Notes under the pieces: model-generated
What the model was told of the DNA's origin: nothing
The model's input: the letters and a program-made list of their open reading frames with translations, nothing else
Databases searched by the model: none
NCBI RefSeq assembly: GCF_905115235.1
Contig: NC_051852.1
Location: 167,046,164-167,110,163 of the forward strand
Reading direction: 5' to 3'
Origin: Hermetia illucens
Lineage: Eukaryota; Arthropoda; Insecta; Diptera; Stratiomyidae
Length of the DNA stretch: 64,000 nucleotides
Made by a program: the position numbers and the translations under genes
Shown: one piece after another, positions 1-12,900 of the stretch
Layout of the letters: each line of letters opens with the position of its first letter
Position numbering within the stretch: the stretch's first letter is position 1

Positions 1-2817
1 ATCTGTATTTCCGAAACCTGGCTAGACGATGCCATATTATACTCCGAGCTCCCCGAAAGGTACTCCACTTTCCGTTGTGACAGGGACCGGGATGCTTCTC
101 GTAAGTCCACTGGCGGTGGAGTCCTAATTGCTATAAAAGATTCACTCCCCGCTGAACTCGTCTTCTCCTCCTCTGGCTTTCCTTTTGATTGTGTTGCTCT
201 TTTGTCTCCCCGCCCAACTTCCTCCCGTTCATTGTTTCTTGTGTTTATGTCCCCTGTGCTAGCCCTTCTCACCTGTATGAAGAATTGTTTGACAGTTTGT
301 CTGAACTCCTTACCGTCAGATTCCCTTCCCTCCCTTTCTTCCTTTGTGGAGATTTCAACCTCCCCATGCTCAACTGGCCTAATCATCCTAGTCTTCCAAT
401 TCCTTCCAACAACCTCTCCCACTCTTTCCTCCCACTTTCTTCCTTTATATATACTTGCTCTGCCCTGAATTTCAACACCACCAAACACTCCTTGGGCCGC
501 ACTCTCGATCTCTTCCTTTCCAACCTCTCTGAGCGCCACCTCTCTTTATTTCCTGGCACATCCCCGTATGTAAAAACCGACGCTCACCATCCCGCGGTTG
601 AATTTGAAGCGGAGCTCCCTCGTTCAAAACCCAAAACCAAGCGTAAACCCACTAAGTTCAACTTCCGCAAAGCCAATTTTGTCGGTCTGAACTCAGCTTT
701 AGCGTCTTTCAACTGGGTTCATATATTAAGTAATTCATCGTGTGATCAAGCTGTTAACACCTACAATATCCTCTCTGATCTCCTCTCCTGTTATGTCCCT
801 TCTTCCCCTCCCTGCCTACGTTCTTTCCCAACTTGGTTCACAACGGAACTTCATATTAACATGCGCTTGAAACATACACTGAGGAAGAAGTTTCGGGCTT
901 CTAAAAATGACGCCGACCTTGCTCAATTTAAAGCTATACGATCTACTGTGAAGTCAATGGTCAGAAAAGCGCGTAAAAGGTACCTATTGAGCGTCGAAGC
1001 CGCCCTTGCCCGCGGTAACTTAAAACTCTTTTGGTCTCACGCTCGCAACTCTCGTAATCCAACTCATTCTGCCCCTTCTTCTATCAGCTTCGCTGACACC
1101 ACTGCCAACTCCCCACAACAATCCTGCGACCTTCTCTGCACCTACTTCTCTTCAGTGTTTTCTCCCTCGAGCCCTTCACCCTCTACACCTTTCATAACCA
1201 CAGACTCCTCCGAATCACTAGCCATTCCTCTCCTTACGCCTTCCTTGGTTGAGTTCCTCATTGGTAACCTTGACTCCAATGTCGGACCTGGCCCCGATGG
1301 GCTTCCTAATCTCTTCCTCCTTAACTGTAGAAAACACATTTCCCTCCCCCTGTGTATAATCTACAACAAAAGTCTAGACGAATGCTACTTTCCCCGTCTC
1401 TGGAAAGAGGCCCTTATCATTCCTATCCTCAAGAGCGGAGACCCTTCCCTTGCTGTGAACTACCGCCTCATTTCCCTTCTTTCCTCTTCCTCCAAAATCC
1501 TAGAAAGATTCGTCAACGACTGGTTGACCGCGCACTTCGGTCACCTCATTGTCAAAGAGCAGCATGGTTTCGTGAAACATAGATCAACGGCTTCAAATCT
1601 TCTGGTCTTTACCAACTTTGTTGCTAAACGCTTGAATTCACGACGGGAGGTACATGCTGTTTATACTGATTTCTCCAAAGCCTTTGACACCGTTGACCAT
1701 AACATTCTCCTCTCTAAACTTTCTTCGCTAGAGTTCCCTCCCTCAGTCATCTCCTGGCTTTCCTCCTATCTCTCATACCGTTCCTGCAAAGTTTCTTTTC
1801 ATGGTCACTCATCTCGTTCCTTCTCTCCTTCCTCTGGTGTTCCCCAAGGCTCTATACTTGGCCCGCTACTCTTCCTGTTTTTTATCAATGACCTCGCCTC
1901 CATCCTCACCTGTCCGTATTTGCTTTACGCAGACGACCTTAAATTGTTTGCCTCTGTTTCCTCTCCATTGGACTGTGCTCTCTTACAATCCAACCTTGAT
2001 AATTTAGCCCGTTGTTGTTCGGTCAACAAGCTAACACTGAATGTCAACAAATGCCACTGGATGCGCTATTCCCTGAAACCTTCCCCATCATTCTTTTCCT
2101 ATTCTCTCGGTGGTCAACCCCTTTCACTACTGACCTCCTTCAAAGACCTGGGTGTAATTTTCGACGATAAACTTCGTTTCAATTCCCACTTCGTTGACAT
2201 CATCAATAGAGCTTCCAAAATGTCTGGTTTTATCCTACGTTCCTCGTCCGACTTTACCTCAATCCAGCCCTCCTTAACACTCTTCAATTCCCTTGTCAAA
2301 AACATCCTTGAATACTGCTCTGTAGTCTGGTCCCCCTACCGCATCCGTGACGGCCGCGCTCTTGAAGCTGTACAACGCAAATTCACCCGGACCCTCTTTT
2401 ACAAAAAGAACCTTCCACGGGTTGATTATCCGTCACGACTCCGCACCCTCAATCTCCCCTCCCTACAGCAACGCCGTATTTTCCTTGATATGTGTACTCT
2501 TTTCAAACTCTGCAATGGTCTGATGGACTGCTCTGTCAACTCGGATATTACTCCCCGTATCGCCTCGTCTCATGACACACGTAATGCGGACATTTTTGAT
2601 GTGCCCTTCGCCGAGCTCGAGATTTACTTTCACTCTCCGATCCCGAGGTTTTGCCGGTCCTACAATGCCCTACAGCTTGGTTCATTTGACTCTATGTCCC
2701 TCTCTAGCTTTAAGCGCAAAATATGCCATTTACTTGCTCCTCCCTCTGAGGACAATATGTAATAAGAAATTTGCTTCCTGTGTATTGTCCTCATTAAATA
2801 AATAAATAAATCAAGTG
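1..2817 (+). mobile_element. CR1/T1-like non-LTR retrotransposon (LINE), left end cut by the window
   Basis: Codes for an endonuclease followed by reverse transcriptase. From base 1 one frame reads an AP-endonuclease start (SETWLDD, GGGVLIA); the frame then shifts near 190-210 and a second frame runs open to 2762 (857 codons from 189). That part has GDFNLP (endonuclease), an RT with SKAFDTVDH, SGVPQGSILGP and the catalytic YADD (about residue 580), and a C-terminal region of the CR1/jockey kind (RVDYPSRLRTLNLPSLQQRR). One frameshift is therefore visible; the RT half is otherwise open. The 3' end is a short TAAA repeat at 2797-2813, directly against a mariner remnant. The first ORF and 5' end lie outside the window. 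CR1/T1/Q is my best clade call; jockey proper is the alternative. A related 3' fragment is at 26045-26325. Confidence 0.85.
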
Positions 2818-2819
2818 GA

Positions 2820-3660
2820 TGTGGACTTAGGATCCCGCAGATCCTAAACAACAGCTTTTCATGTCTTTGCTGATATTCCGGTCGTTTTTCATTCAGAGCA
2901 CGATGCAATTTGATGAGTTGTTGGTGATAACGGTGGGCATCGACAGTTTCATTTTGTATGTAGTAGACAATACCCCGCTGATTCCACCACACGCACAGCA
3001 TCGTCCTCCGTCCGAAGCGATTTAGTCTTGCAGAAGATGTCGCTGGTTGGCCGGCATCAGCCCACGCATTTTTTCGTCGCCAGTCACAATCCGATGCAAA
3101 AACATCTTTCTTTTGTGTCTGGTAAGCAAGATTTCGCACGTGTTTTGGCGGCGCTCCATCTGCCTATCGTTCAATTCATGCGGCATCCATTTTCTGTTTT
3201 TTTAACCTTACCCATTGCACGTAGACGCATGGAAACGGCTTGTTGAGAAACACCTTGGCGAGCATTTTCTGCGTTTGAGTATCGTCCTCCCCCAAAAGAG
3301 CCTCCGAATCCTGGTCCTTGCCGAAATCACAATCTTTGAATCGACGGAACCAATCTCGGCACGTTATTTCTGATAGAGCATTGTCGCCGTAGGCCTCCAC
3401 AAGTATTCGATACGATTCAGCGGCTGATTTCAGTAAAGCTTCCCGCAAATGCTTTTTTTCCGGGAAAAAGAAAATATGTTTTTGCATGAAATTGATGATG
3501 ATATGGACTGACAATTGTTGACAAATGTCGTACTACTTGTACATTTGGTAATGCGTAACACGACTCCAGCTGCCAGCGCTCCTCAGCGTCTCTCTGACAA
3601 TGTTGTCTAGAGATAGCTTTCCTGTGTCTGCATAGAGCTGCTGACGAAGGCCGTCCCACC
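2820..3660 (-). mobile_element. Degraded mariner transposon remnant
   Basis: Minus-strand translations give mariner transposase pieces in the right order. From 3520 to 3180 there is the helix-turn-helix region (SAAESYRILVEAYGDNALSE, CRDWFRRFKDCDFG, EDDTQTQKMLAK). From 3185 to 2860 come PHELNDRQMERR, the first catalytic motif VTGDEK, and VWWNQRGIVYYI. The pieces lie in different frames, and the C-terminal part with the second and third catalytic Asp is missing where the element meets the LINE tail near 2817. No terminal inverted repeats could be placed. It is a dead, internally shifted copy. Confidence 0.75.
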
Positions 3661-4189
3661 TTTCAATCAATCTCGCCGTGCGTTGGGTTCAACCCCGAAT
3701 CTAAATTGCCGATGAGCCGCGCAGTCCACCTGCCTCTAGGCTGATTTTGCCAAGAGAGTTGCCATTCGCTAAGAGTGCTTTGACGTTCTTAACGGGCAAC
3801 CACCTCTCTTTAGTTTTCTCCCTTGCGGCAGTAGAGCTTTACGCTTCTTGGTAAGGAGGGCAACGGGAATCACTCCCGCAATCACTATCACGGCCAGTTC
3901 TGAAACAGTGCGATAAGCAGACCAGACACTCGCAAAACTCCTCGTCTCTGCACTTGAGCAAGGCGTTTAAGATGCACACTTCCTGATCAAGGGCATCAGC
4001 TCATACCTCCGCTCCATAGAGCAGAACGGACTGCGTTGCTCCCATAAGAAGACGTCTCCTAGTAGATATAGGGCCCCCAACATTCGCCATTAGCCGACTC
4101 AAGGCCTAGACTTCAACTGCAGCCCTGTCCACTGCTACTTTGATTTGTTCGAATAAGCTCATCTTCAAGTCGAGCATTAAAGCAAGATA

Positions 4190-5477
4190 TTAGGTTGTTG
4201 CAAATGAAATGTCGGATTTTTCAATGAAGTGAAGTTAGTTATGATTTTAATGTTTAAAACTGCCGCAAGGTGACTCTGGTGGTATGGGATAATTGAGTAT
4301 AAATAGTCGTTCGTTCGATCAAGGAGTCATTTCAGTTTCAATCGTCATTGAAGTTCCAAGTAAAACTCAAAGAAAAAAGCATGGAAGGGAGTCAAAAACG
4401 TCTACTTTTTCTATATGAATTTAAACTTGGTCACAACGCAGCGGAGGCAACCAGAAACATTTGCAGAGCATTTGGAGCTGACGTAGCAAACGAACGAACG
4501 ACACAGCGGTGGTTCGAAAAATTCCGATCAGGCGACATGACCCTCCAAAGTGAACCTCGTGGACACCCAGGACCATCGATCGACAACGACGAGTTGCGTT
4601 TGATAGTGGAATCTGATCCCCGATCATCGATTCGTGACATTGCAGAGAAAATAGGCGTACACTATTCGACAGTATCTCGGCACTTACAACAGCTTGGAAA
4701 GGTGAAGAAGCTTGATAAGTGGGTTCCGCATGAACTCAACGAGCAAAACATGGCGCTGCGAATGGAAATATCCAGTTCTCTACTCAACCGCAACAGGAAC
4801 AATCCCTTTTTGCGCAGAATAGTGACATGCGATGAAAAGTGGATATTGTACGACAACCGTCGCAGATCAGCGCAATGGCTAGATGCCGATCAGCCTCCAC
4901 AACACATGCCAAAACCGAGCCTTCACCCGAAGAAGGTAATGGTAACTGTTTGGTGGTCTGCATCTGGAATTATTCATTATTCGTTTTTGGAGCGTGGTGA
5001 AACAATTCATGCAGAAAAATATTGTGCCCAACTTGATGAAATGCACGAGAAATTACGTGTTCAGCGGCCTAGATTGGTCAACAGAGATGGAGTGATACTG
5101 CTCCATGATAACGCCCGACTTCATGTTTCCAGAATGACGGTCCAAAAATTAAATGAATTACGATATAAGACTCTTCCTCATCCACCATATTCACCCGACC
5201 TCTCGCCAACCGACTACCACTTTTTTAAGCATTTGGATCACTTTTTGGCGGGGAAACAATTCAGCAATGAAGTAACTGTCAAAAGTGCCTTTGAAGAATT
5301 TCTTAGCTCTAGAAACCCAGACTTTTACGAAACTGGAATAAATGCCCTTGTATCTCGTTGGGAGAAGTGCATTGAAGCTGCTGGTTCTTATTTTGACTAA
5401 TAAAATTAATTTTCATAAAAGTTATAGTTTTTTGAAATTTTACTCAAATATCCGACATTTCATTTGCAACAACCTAA
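4190..5477 (+). mobile_element. Complete mariner transposon, cecropia/Hsmar1-type
   Basis: A 1288-bp element with both ends. The left end starts TTAGGTTGTTGCAAATGAAA and the right end is its exact reverse complement over about 28 bp. TA dinucleotides flank it (4188-4189 and 5478-5479), as expected for Tc1/mariner insertion. The length matches the roughly 1.29 kb of Hsmar1-type elements. It holds one uninterrupted transposase ORF. It lies in an R1 LINE remnant. Uniform ends and an open ORF suggest a young insertion. Confidence 0.95.
4381..5400 (+). CDS. Mariner transposase, apparently intact
   Basis: DDD-type transposase that cuts and pastes its own mariner element. The frame is open from 4348; I prefer the ATG at 4381 (339 residues), because the match to Hsmar1/SETMAR-type transposases begins there (MEGSQKRLLFLYEFK). 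An N-terminal double helix-turn-helix includes ANERTTQRWFEKFRSGD and IRDIAEKIGVHYSTVSRHL. WVPHELNE forms the linker. The catalytic triad is complete: TCDEKWILYDN, ILLHDNARLH and YSPDLSPTDYHFF, with 34 residues between the second and third Asp (D,D34D). It ends GSYFD. No stop, shift or missing key residue is visible, so it may be functional; activity cannot be shown from sequence. Confidence 0.95.
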   Translation: MEGSQKRLLFLYEFKLGHNAAEATRNICRAFGADVANERTTQRWFEKFRSGDMTLQSEPRGHPGPSIDNDELRLIVESDPRSSIRDIAEKIGVHYSTVSRHLQQLGKVKKLDKWVPHELNEQNMALRMEISSSLLNRNRNNPFLRRIVTCDEKWILYDNRRRSAQWLDADQPPQHMPKPSLHPKKVMVTVWWSASGIIHYSFLERGETIHAEKYCAQLDEMHEKLRVQRPRLVNRDGVILLHDNARLHVSRMTVQKLNELRYKTLPHPPYSPDLSPTDYHFFKHLDHFLAGKQFSNEVTVKSAFEEFLSSRNPDFYETGINALVSRWEKCIEAAGSYFD

Positions 5478-6205
5478 TATTTAACCGCTGATTTTGACTC
5501 TACAGTCAACTCGCCGATCGATCTGGATGGGACGCAGGGTCGGGATTCTCTTTCTGGTCAAAATAACTACTTCGGTCCAGCGCAAAGTTGAAACCATGAA
5601 CAGTCATCCATCCGCTTACCCGTCGTATCAATATGCCAAGTCTACTTTACGCCTGTTCAACAGCGCGTCCGCCAGCAAGTGCCGCGAAGTCATTTGCATA
5701 ACCGGACGGATCTCTGTGCTACTCCCGATGTGATTTCCATCCTCCTCTAGCCCTCTAGTGTCTCATAGAGCAGGGAGCGGTCTTTCAGATACTCCCTAAA
5801 TATCTGCAATAGATAGTTTGGGACGTGGGATGAGTTTTCTAATGTGCCTGGCATATCTGTCCACTTTACGGAATTATAGGCATTTCTGACATCAAGCGTT
5901 ATGAGGAGCACTATTCGTCGAGATCGGCGGCTGTGTGCCTCAGATCAAGCCGGCGCCGAAAATCTGGCATCGTCCCATTCCCTTTGCATTGGGCAAGAAT
6001 ACGAAGTCGGATGTCGTCCAGAACACAGACAGCAGCGGCGCTCGATAAGTCGAGATGCCATGAAACCGGGTCCCTGTTTCGGTATTGTTCGCTGATTAGC
6101 ACTAGATCAGCCTTTACCTCCGCGGAGAACTGCGCTAGCAGCGGGTGTGCGATTCCACTCGGGTGCATGTTATCTTGTAGAATGCCGATCATAGTATTCA
6201 CACCC

Positions 6206-6921
6206 TAGCCTTTTCTAGTTACGCCCTACAGATTGCACACCGTCCCGAGCCTGAAATGTGTGCGACACTCTCACCAGACGCGTCCCTTCAGAGAACGCAA
6301 CTTTCGCTTTCATTGTAGGCCTTCGCTTGGTGCAGGCCTAACTGACCGCATGTCTTTCATACTGTCCTCCTGTCGGGTCCCTCACAAATTACTGAGGTGA
6401 GTCCACAGTCCACCTGTAGCACTTGATGTGGCGGATTTCACTACGGACTTCCGTCTGGAGAGGCTCACTTTTGTTTGTCAAATCCTCCTAGACTTGACAC
6501 AAGAAATACGCCTTCGCCATCTTAAGTCCGTGGCTGTTAAGTAGTGGGCGTAAATTCCGCTCCTGACGGTCGCCAGCGGGGCATACACTGTGCCCACCCA
6601 AAGACTGGCAAGAGCAGCCTCGCCTGGCCAATCCCTCAGCCCGTAAATTCTCTTCTATGTTCTTACAAGCTGGAAGGTTGTCGCCAGTGGGTACGAAGCC
6701 TTAATAACCATTTGACTGATCTCCAGCCATCGATGTGTGTATCTGAAAAAACTCCTGCATCGACTTCACAGAGCATCTTTGCTCTGTCGGAAAAAAATAT
6801 TGTCTAATGATTCTAGGTTCAATCTCCAATTTAACTTAGGATCCAGGATCACACCCAAATACAGATTCATTGACTGTGTGTCCACTTTCTTTGTTACCAT
6901 TCACATTTCTTTCATTCACAG
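6206..6921. other. No gene; probable decayed LINE edge then Hsf intron
   Basis: No convincing ORF on either strand. The left two thirds is GC-richer than the Hsf intron sequence and may be the decayed 5' part of the minus-strand R1 element. The last stretch up to the acceptor CAG at 6919-6921 reads as ordinary Hsf intron with a pyrimidine-rich tract. Confidence 0.4.
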
Positions 6922-9900
6922 GATGGTCGTAGCTTCATAATTCAAAATCAAGCTCAATTTGCTCGAGAATTGCTTCCGATGAATTACAAACACAACAACA
7001 TGGCAAGCTTTATTCGGCAGCTTAACATGTGTAAGCAGAATCATTTTCAATTATCCTTCTAATTCCGCTTGTAAGTAAAATTCTCTTCCAATTTCCTTAG
7101 ATGGCTTTCACAAAATCACATCAATTGACAATGGTGGATTGAAATTCGACCGCGATGAAATGGAGTTCTCCCATCCGTGCTTCAAACGTGGATATCCCTA
7201 TCTTTTAGAACATATCAAACGCAAGATTGCGACAGCAAAAACCCTTGACGAAAAGTCCTCATTGAAACCGGAAGCAGTAAGCAAAGTTTTGAATGAAGTG
7301 AAAGTGATGCGTGGAAGGCAGGATTCTCTAGATTCGCGATTTTCAGCTATGAAACAGGAAAACGAAGCCTTATGGCGCGAAATAGCAGTCTTACGACAAA
7401 AGCATATGAAGCAACAGCAAATCGTTAATAAGGTTCGAAACAAAAGGCTTCTCTGTTTAAAAATTTCTTTAACATAAAACAATAATTGGTATCGTTACAG
7501 CTTATTCAATTCTTAGTGACAATCGTACAGCCTTCATCACGTAACATGACCGGAGTAAAGAGAAATTTCCAGCTGATGATAAACGACGTGCCGCAATCTT
7601 CTAAAGTTCGAAAACGTACCAGTAGCAATTCGGGTCCTGTTATTCACGAGCTTACGGAAGAGTTGCTTGACGAGGTCGCTCATAACGATGATGACTTGAT
7701 GTATGTATTGAACTTGAAAAGTTTAAATGGGAGGTGATGGCATAACTTGCTTCTTACAGGCCACAGAGTCCAAACGTGATGTCACCTAGTGCAGGCAGTT
7801 GCGCTGATCCAAGTGAAATAAATGACGATTTAGCTCGGCCCGGTTCCACGTTGAGTGTTGGCAGTTTCCCAGAATCAAATCACGGCGAGGAATTTCTACC
7901 ATCGCCCAGCACTCATGCACCCAGTACATCACAAATAACAGACCCTGAAACTGAACCAGTTGTTTATCACATCACCGAATTGCCGGAAACCTCTTCATAT
8001 GAAGAAGCTACAAAGTCTCCAGTGACACAAAGAGTAATGCTGCGTGCATCAACCCGTCGGGGACGCAAACGAAAGCATACAGAAACAGAATCTAGCGAAT
8101 CTGCAAGCACGGACCAAACTTCGAAGGCTACCCAAAGTAATAAGAAAAAACAAACTGAAACAGCCGATGAGACGGTAGTTGTTAAAACGGAGAAGGATAT
8201 TAATCCATTATCGTTCTTATCTGATCCCAATCAAGTTGATCAAGTTGAGGTAGATCCACAACTTATGGATGTTTTGACGGCAACGGTTGATGGTAATGAT
8301 AATAGTGGATTGATTGCACGCGGCAGTGGAACGAGTAACGACAACCAGACATATATTAATCAGAATGATTTCATAAACCAAGAGATGCCTGCTGACTTAT
8401 TCGAGGTATTTGTTTGGCATCAATTTTGCATGATTACGAACTACTTATTAATTTCAATGTCACTTCAGTCATTCCCCAAATTTCTGCTAGCCTTGAAAAT
8501 TATTTTCAACTCTATTTTCATTTTCCATCTATTATTATTATTCTGTTAAGGGAAAGTCGCACCGCGTCCTTGAAGAACTATTGTGGCCCTTTTACTGGTT
8601 ATAATGTACCTATTGATCATAGTATCTCAACCAGGCCTATAACCGTGAGGAACTTTAGTATGTTCCCTACTTCCAAATCTTTCAGCTTTGCATCTGGTAT
8701 TAAGTGTTCTCCCAGATGCCTCGACCTGAGGAGGCACACAAGTAATTGCGTGGCCGCCTAAAGGAAGCCATTCGGAGGAGCAAAAAGAACTGCTTCAAAC
8801 AGCTATGCGACCATGCCGACATAAACCCTTGGGGCGAGGCTTACAGAATGGTGATGAAAAGGCTGCGGAAATCACCCCAGGTGACCTGTCCGCGCCTCCT
8901 GAAACAGATTGTTACCACTCTGTTCCCTCACCACGAAAATAGGGGAAGGCAAATTTTTGTCCAGCTAAATGACGGCATAATACCGCCTGTAACTGTGGAG
9001 GAGCTGCGGGAAATATGTGGTAGGTTCGGCGACAACAAGGCCCCAGGTTTGGATGGCATCCCCAACCGAGCTTTGAAACTGGCAGTGAAGACTAGGCCCG
9101 ACCTTTTTGCCAACACCTTCGAGGCGTGCCTAAAAGAAGGAATATTCCCTGCCCAGTGGAAACAGCAAAAGTTGGTCGAAGCCAGTAATACTCCACTCTA
9201 CGGTGGACGCAATTAACATGGTGATAAACCTGGCAAAAGGTGCACTGATTTCTGGCGCCTGCTGTGCCGTGGTGGCGTTGGATGTCAAAAACGCATTCAA
9301 CTCGGCCAACTGGAATAGAATTAAAGGGGCGTTGGCTGACATGGGTGTCCCCGGATACTTAGCGAATTTGGTGGAAAACTACCTCTCAGAGAGGACTCTC
9401 TGGTACGGGACGGATAAGGGCCCCAAAGAGTACATTGTCACGGCCGGGGTACCACAGGGATCGGTACTTGGTCCCCTGTTGTGGAATATCATTTATAATG
9501 GGGTGCTTGCTCTTCCCGTCCCAGAGCGCACTACGATTGTCGGTTTTGCTGATGACCTAGCTGTGGTTGTTGCAGCAAAACACCCAGAAGATGTGGAGGT
9601 TTACGCAACGGAAACAGTGAGAGCGGTAAAATCCTGGCTAGAAAAGGCCGGGCTGACCTTGGCGGACGCGAAAACGGAAGCGGTCTTAATAACGAACCGC
9701 AGAAAAAATAACACTGTGAAAGTGGAGGTCGGTGGACATACGGTCGTATGAAAGCCGGCTATTAAATACCTGGGGGTAATAATTGACACCAAATTGAGTT
9801 TTAGGGAACACCTAGAGTATGCATGCCAAAAGGCAGCCAGTGCCACCACGGCACTTGCAAAAATGTTGCCAAATATTGGTGGACCGAAACATTGCCGGAG

Positions 9901-12900
9901 GTTGGTGCTAGCCGGAGTGATGCGCTCCATCCTGCTCTACTCGTCACCTGTGTGGGCAGAGGCGCTTGAAAACTCTCAGAGAAGGAAGCAGGTGAACTCG
10001 GTTTACCGGCGGATGGCTTTGAGGGTTTGCAGTGCTTTTAGAACCACATCAGATGAGGCAGTATTAGTGGTGGCAGGCATGATCCCGGTTGACATTCTGG
10101 CCAAAGAAATGAGTGTCCTGTACAATGCAAGACGTATGGAGGGGCATGCACAGCGTAGAAATGCGGCAAGGTCAGAGTCGCGTGATCTCTGGCAACGCAG
10201 ATGGGACGAGTCTACGAAAGGTCGGTGGACGCACAGGCTCATTCCCAACATTAGGGTGTGGCTTGAGCGAAAACATGGGGAGACCAACTACCACATTACC
10301 CAGTTCCTCACGGGACACGGTGGTTGCTACAGGTAGTATCTGCACCGCTTTGGGTTGGATGATTCTCCGAACTGTCCCAGATGCGATGGCATACCGGAGG
10401 ATCCAGAGCATGTGATGTTTCACTGCTCACGATTTGCGATGGAGAGAAGGAGCATAAACCAGGTGCTGGGCAGGAGCGGGACCCCGGAGAGCTTGGTTAC
10501 TGAGATGCTGGAGTCCGAGGAGAAGTGGCTTGCGGTTGGCTCCGCAATCATCGAAATGCAGGAGTTGCTGAAGGAACAAAGAAGGAGGAAAGCTGCAAAT
10601 AGGAGAAGGATGAGTGCCTAAGAGCAAACCTACCCCGCGAAGTAATACCTTAATGGTGGTCCCGCGGGGCTGGGGCTGGAGAGACCGGGGGTGGTTTTTA
10701 GTGGGTGTGAATGCCACACGCGCCCGCTGTAGTTCCGGCGTTCGGGCGGCGGACGTGTCTTTCTAAGATTTTCCACCTCCGTGTACGCACAAAAAAAAAA
10801 AAGATGACTCGACCTATTATACTTTGCACAAGTGCCGGACACTGTCCCAGGACGTGTATAGAGGTTTCGTCCTCCTCTTCACAAAACCTGCAGGCAGTGT
10901 CCGTAGATATCCCTAGCTTCCTTAGGTTCAGTTCAGCCGACAATGATCAGTGAGAATTCCCACTATGATTCGGAGGTTCTTTTTGGTGAGGTTTAAGCAT
11001 TCCTTTGTGCGTATGGGTTCGTATCCCCTAATAAGCACCCTGGACCGCTCCATCCCTAGTAGGCCTGCCCAGTATAGTTCCCTCAACCGTTCCTCATTTC
11101 TTAGATTCATAGCCATGAAACCGTTTCCGATTCCACAGAAGGGTTCTGGCCCGTGTAAAGGCGTCCCTGCTCCCTTCTTGGCTAGTTCATCCGCTGCCTC
11201 GTTGCCTTCCAACCCAGCATGGCCTGAAACCCAAAGTATCCAGACCTTGTTGACGAGCCGAGTGTATTCAGTCTCTCAAGGCATTCCCATACCGGTTTAG
11301 AGTTCACATGATCGCTGTTTGGGTATCGGTGAAAATAGCTATGTTCTGCCTCCTATAGTTCCTTTGCAGATTAAAGGAGGCACATTTGTCTATCGCGTAT
11401 ATTTCCGCCTGGAATATGCTAGTGTACCTGCCCATTGGCTCAAAGTACATTTTCCTTAGACCAATGACACCGGCACCCGCTCCCTCTGCTGTCAGTGTAC
11501 CAAGTACCAAGTCAGTGTACCAAGTAATCAGTTGCTGGTTTAAGCCGTATGTCGCAGCCACGCTCTCATAGTGTGCCTTGTTACTCCAACGTGTTTCAAA
11601 CTTATCGAAGTGAAACCTCGTTGTCATGTTTTCCCTTGGTATCAGTAATTCGGGATACCGCCTAGAAAGAATACCAATCTTCCTTCGATTTAGGCAATTC
11701 CCCGCCTCACTCATACTATCGGCCATCCTGAATATTGCCCTCCTTGCCTGCATCTGTATTTGCAGATGGAGAGGGGTTAATCCCAGAAGGACCTCCAGGG
11801 ATGCCGTTGGGCATGTCCTCATCGCCCCACTGATACACACGCAAGCCAGCTTTTTGTTTTTATGCGTACACGGAGGTGGAAAATCTTAGAAAGATACGTC
11901 CGCCGCCCGAACGCCGGAACTACAGCGGGCGCGTGTGGGATTCACACCCACTAAAAACCACCCCCGGTCTCTCCAGCCCCAGCCCCGCGGGACCACCATT
12001 GAGGTACTTCGCGGGGTAGGTTTGCTCTTAGGCACTCATCCTTCTCCTACTTGCGGCTTTCCTCCTTCTTTGTTCCTTCAGCAACTCCTCCCGCATTTCG
12101 ATGATTGCGGAGCCAACCGCAAGCCACTTCTGCTCGGACCCCAGCATCTCACTAACCAAGCTCTCCGGGGTCCCGGAGGTTTAAGCTCCTTTTCTCCATC
12201 GCAAATCACATGCGCTGGATCCTCTGATATGCCATCGCATCTGAGACAGTTCGGAGAATCATCCAACCCAAAGCGGTGCAGATACTGCCTGTAGCAACCA
12301 CCGTGTCCCGTGAGGAACTGGGTAATGTGGTAGTTGGTCTCCCCATGTTTTCGCTCAAGCCACACCCTAATGTTGGGAATGAGTCTGTGCGTCCACCGAC
12401 CTTTCGTAGACTCGTCCCATCTGCGTTGCCAGAGATCAAGCGACTCGGACCTTGCCGCATTTCTATGCTGTGCATGCCCCTCCATACGTCTTGCATTGTA
12501 CAGGACACTCATTTCTTTGGCCAGAATGTCAACCGGGATCATGCCTGCCACCACCAATACTACCTCATCTGATGTGGTTCTAAAAGCACTGCAAACCCTC
12601 AAAGCCATCCGCCGGTAAACCGAGTTTAGCTGCTTCCAGCCAGCCTTTGGAGCTTATGTAATTCCTTGGCTTGTGTGCTGAGTTCGGTTCTTTTTGCCCA
12701 GATTACCGCTCCATAGGTAATCATTGGCCTTACTATTGCAGTATATATCCAAAGTAGTATCTCCGGGCTGCAACCCCATTTTTTTTCCTACTATGAATCT
12801 GCAAGTCATCAGAGCCCTCGTGGCTTTCCGACATGTGTCTTCCAGAGTAATTTTTGGTCTTGCGTAATTCCCAAATATTTGACCTCTGTTTCTCGTTTCA

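Larger units (their letters stand above)
3661..6205 (-). mobile_element. R1-clade LINE remnant, split by a mariner
   Basis: Minus-strand fragments follow R1-clade order. At 6201-5911 is the start of the endonuclease (MIGILQDNMH, VKADLVLISEQYRN). At about 5905-5690 is RT (LDVRNAYNSVKW, LKDRSLLYET, ITSGVAQRSV). From 5510 and across the mariner to about 3680 is the thumb and C-terminal part (AVKYL, LSRLMANVGGP, LLYGAEV). Endonuclease and RT are almost abutted, so a large internal piece is lost, and the frames contain stops and shifts. The intact mariner at 4190-5477 sits inside the VKYLG motif, so the R1 copy is the older insertion. 6206-6800 has weak hints of its upstream part. Confidence 0.75.

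Noticed and set aside
7198-7482. Minus-strand ORF over Hsf exon 2
   Set aside because: A shadow of the conserved Hsf coiled-coil exon.
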